DNA from: Sphingobacteriaceae bacterium
GTDB lineage: Bacteria > Bacteroidota > Bacteroidia > B-17B0 > Aurantibacillaceae
Direction of reading: 5' to 3'
Assembly: GCA_947480015.1 (NCBI GenBank)
Contig: CANKBS010000016.1
Location: forward strand, 1 to 64,000
DNA: 64,000 nt
A model generated the notes under the pieces. That model made no database searches. It was not told where the DNA came from and saw only the letters and a list, made by a program, of their open reading frames with translations. A program made the position numbers and the translations under genes. Shown here in pieces: positions 62,868 through 64,000 of the stretch; the stretch's first letter is position 1; the number at the start of each line of letters is the position of its first letter.

Positions 62868-63725
62868 TTAAAAACCATAACCCTTGTGCGTACGGGTAAA
62901 CTCGTCATCTTCAAACTTTGGATTTACCTGCAGGAAGTGGTAATTGTATTCTTCAAAAAGTCCTTTATCATCATTCACCATCATGGAGATGGGTAAAAAA
63001 TAAAGCATGTCAACATACATGGTAACTGTGCGGGCGTACCAGGTTGGAATTTTTATGACCTGCCCTTTTTTAAGAATATCAAAATAATCGTTGAATTTAG
63101 GATTCTTCTCAAGGATCATGTATTCGGCAATGTGGAATTTACGGGCAATGGAAGTAATACTTTCACCTTCACCAATGGTATAATCAACGTATTTAAAGTC
63201 CTTATTATCAATGAGTATTTTGTAACAGGGGCGGTTATTGATACGTTCTTCACCGGCCAGAATAAAGGTATCGTCAAATTTATCGCCCAAACGATCGATG
63301 GTATTTTGAATAACACTTGCAAAGTAATCGTAACCCATTTCGTTGAGTGTATGGTGTTGATCTTGACGCATGAGGTTACCCATTGGGTCGAGGTTAAGAT
63401 TAAAAAAGGCGAAAGAACTTGGTTTTACTAAGGCTTTATCATCGTTTATACCATGTATCCAAAGCACTTCAATGCCTTTGATATAGAGGTAAATGAGACG
63501 AGGATTACGGTTAAACTTAACGGCACTTTCGTAATGATTAAAACCTTTTTTACCGCGTTCAGTTATTTTTAAATGGTATTTTAAACCCTTCACTTCCTTA
63601 ATGGCTTTGAGGCTTTTTGAAACAATGTCATAACTGCTTAATTCTACTTTTTGAGAAAACGTAAACAGAGTATGCAGTAATAAAACCAGAAATATAAAAA
63701 CGGACCGTTTTGCTTTAAAAATCAT
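62868..63725 (-). CDS. DUF1571/LysM exported protein
   Basis: 285 residues. Signal peptide (SVFIFLVLLLHTLFTFSQ). DUF1571-like region at about 30-175 (FNRNPRLIYLYIKGIEVLWIHG) and a LysM peptidoglycan-binding module (YTIGEGESITSIARKFHIAE, then LKKGQVIKIPTW). It probably acts in the periplasm at the cell wall; reaction unknown. Upstream, on the other strand, starts the HU-like gene. Confidence 0.78.
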   Translation of the reverse strand: MIFKAKRSVFIFLVLLLHTLFTFSQKVELSSYDIVSKSLKAIKEVKGLKYHLKITERGKKGFNHYESAVKFNRNPRLIYLYIKGIEVLWIHGINDDKALVKPSSFAFFNLNLDPMGNLMRQDQHHTLNEMGYDYFASVIQNTIDRLGDKFDDTFILAGEERINNRPCYKILIDNKDFKYVDYTIGEGESITSIARKFHIAEYMILEKNPKFNDYFDILKKGQVIKIPTWYARTVTMYVDMLYFLPISMMVNDDKGLFEEYNYHFLQVNPKFEDDEFTRTHKGYGF

Positions 63726-63826
63726 AGAGCGGCAAAAATACTACATTCGAAAGAATGGCTGACATAAAAAGATTTAATTTTTGAAATTATTTGATAAATA
63801 GTTGATGGAAGGCCTTTTTGTTTCTT

Positions 63827-63834
63827 TATATTTG
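63827..63834 (+). promoter_or_regulatory. -7 promoter element of the HU-CCDC81-like gene
   Basis: TATATTTG matches TAnnTTTG, 30 bases before the ATG at 63,865. A clear TTTG -33 partner at 19 bases is not seen; TTG lies at about 22. Confidence 0.5.
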
Positions 63835-63864
63835 AAATAGAAGATTACATTTGTGATTCTGTAA

Positions 63865-64000
63865 AATGAACGTGCAACAAACCATAATGAAAGGTATTAA
63901 GGAACAACTTTTCCTTAACGACTATTTGGTATTGCCTAATTTTGGGGGGTTTGTGCTAAAGGCGCGACCAGCCCATTTTTCAGTAAGCGGTGCACAGTTA
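63865..64000 (+). CDS. HU-CCDC81-like DNA-binding domain protein, 3' truncated
   Basis: 45 codons to the window end. MKGIKEQLFLNDYLVLPNFG then GFVLKARPAHFSVSG matches the start of the CCDC81-like prokaryotic HU domain, often followed in Bacteroidota by a SPOR domain. The rest is outside the window. Confidence 0.6.

Noticed and set aside
1-64000. CRISPR arrays, tRNA or rRNA genes
   Set aside because: No regular spaced repeats, no T-loop/acceptor patterns and no rRNA-like blocks were noticed on reading both strands; a tRNA scan was not possible.

Overview
The window is chromosomal DNA from a member of the Bacteroidota. The host part carries many proteins with type IX secretion (T9SS) C-terminal signals of both types (gliding-motility-like type B and Por-type A), lipoproteins, a fused RibBA, SerC, poly-A leaders in place of Shine-Dalgarno sites, and several TAnnTTTG promoter elements. 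I cannot name the genus.

Host left part (1-42,700). Two large paralogous T9SS type B surface proteins (1-2,655, cut by the window edge, and 32,342-36,856) flank a mixed set of genes. These are two secreted or lipid-anchored proteins, a TauE-like permease, a DUF2231-like membrane protein, a decayed Coq4-like gene, an Nramp-family transporter, a PAS histidine kinase with a repeated coiled coil, an ADP-forming acyl-CoA synthetase, a VOC protein, an NlpC/P60 hydrolase, Fur and STAS proteins, RibBA, a CoA-type Nudix hydrolase, a WG-repeat protein, SerC, a PD40/TPR protein, DUF502, a NatAB-like ABC exporter and a DUF2341/LamG T9SS protein. An NAD(P)-binding reductase divergent from an HxlR regulator, an APC permease, a degenerate DEAD-box domain, an OmpR-type regulator, RNase H and a VF530 protein follow.

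Mobile part (about 42,983-56,373). A 13.4-kb element is bounded by two dif-like sites that share the 13-base core ATAATAAACATTA, which suggests XerC/D integration. Its 44.7-54.3 kb block is AT-rich, very compact and all on the + strand. It encodes a gene II/X-like replication initiator, a 327-aa candidate major capsid protein with its own terminator, a ladder of small proteins with C-terminal membrane tails, a 41-aa Lys/Arg-rich peptide, an M15-type endolysin, a spike-like protein, an XhlA/holin-like protein and a lipoprotein. No Zot-type or packaging ATPase and no integrase were seen. This layout best fits a tailless, membrane-containing single-stranded DNA phage of the FLiP (Finnlakeviridae) type, here as a prophage. 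A minus-strand early module (RadC-like protein plus small proteins) and a 275-bp nested palindrome with several hairpins, a good candidate replication origin or packaging signal, lie at the right end. A PAPS-reductase-like gene and a small ORF, each followed by an attC-like imperfect palindrome, lie at the left end. Joining the two cores in silico restores one 113-codon reading frame, so the attachment site appears to lie inside a phage gene.

Host right part (56,400-64,000). A tiny lipoprotein, uracil-DNA glycosylase, a MORN-like protein, an ElaA-type acetyltransferase, a CoA-binding protein, an MFS transporter, a subtilisin with a T9SS tail, a lipoprotein, a DUF1571/LysM protein and the start of an HU-CCDC81-like gene. 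No tRNA, rRNA or CRISPR array was recognised. All family calls come from reading motifs; no database search was run.
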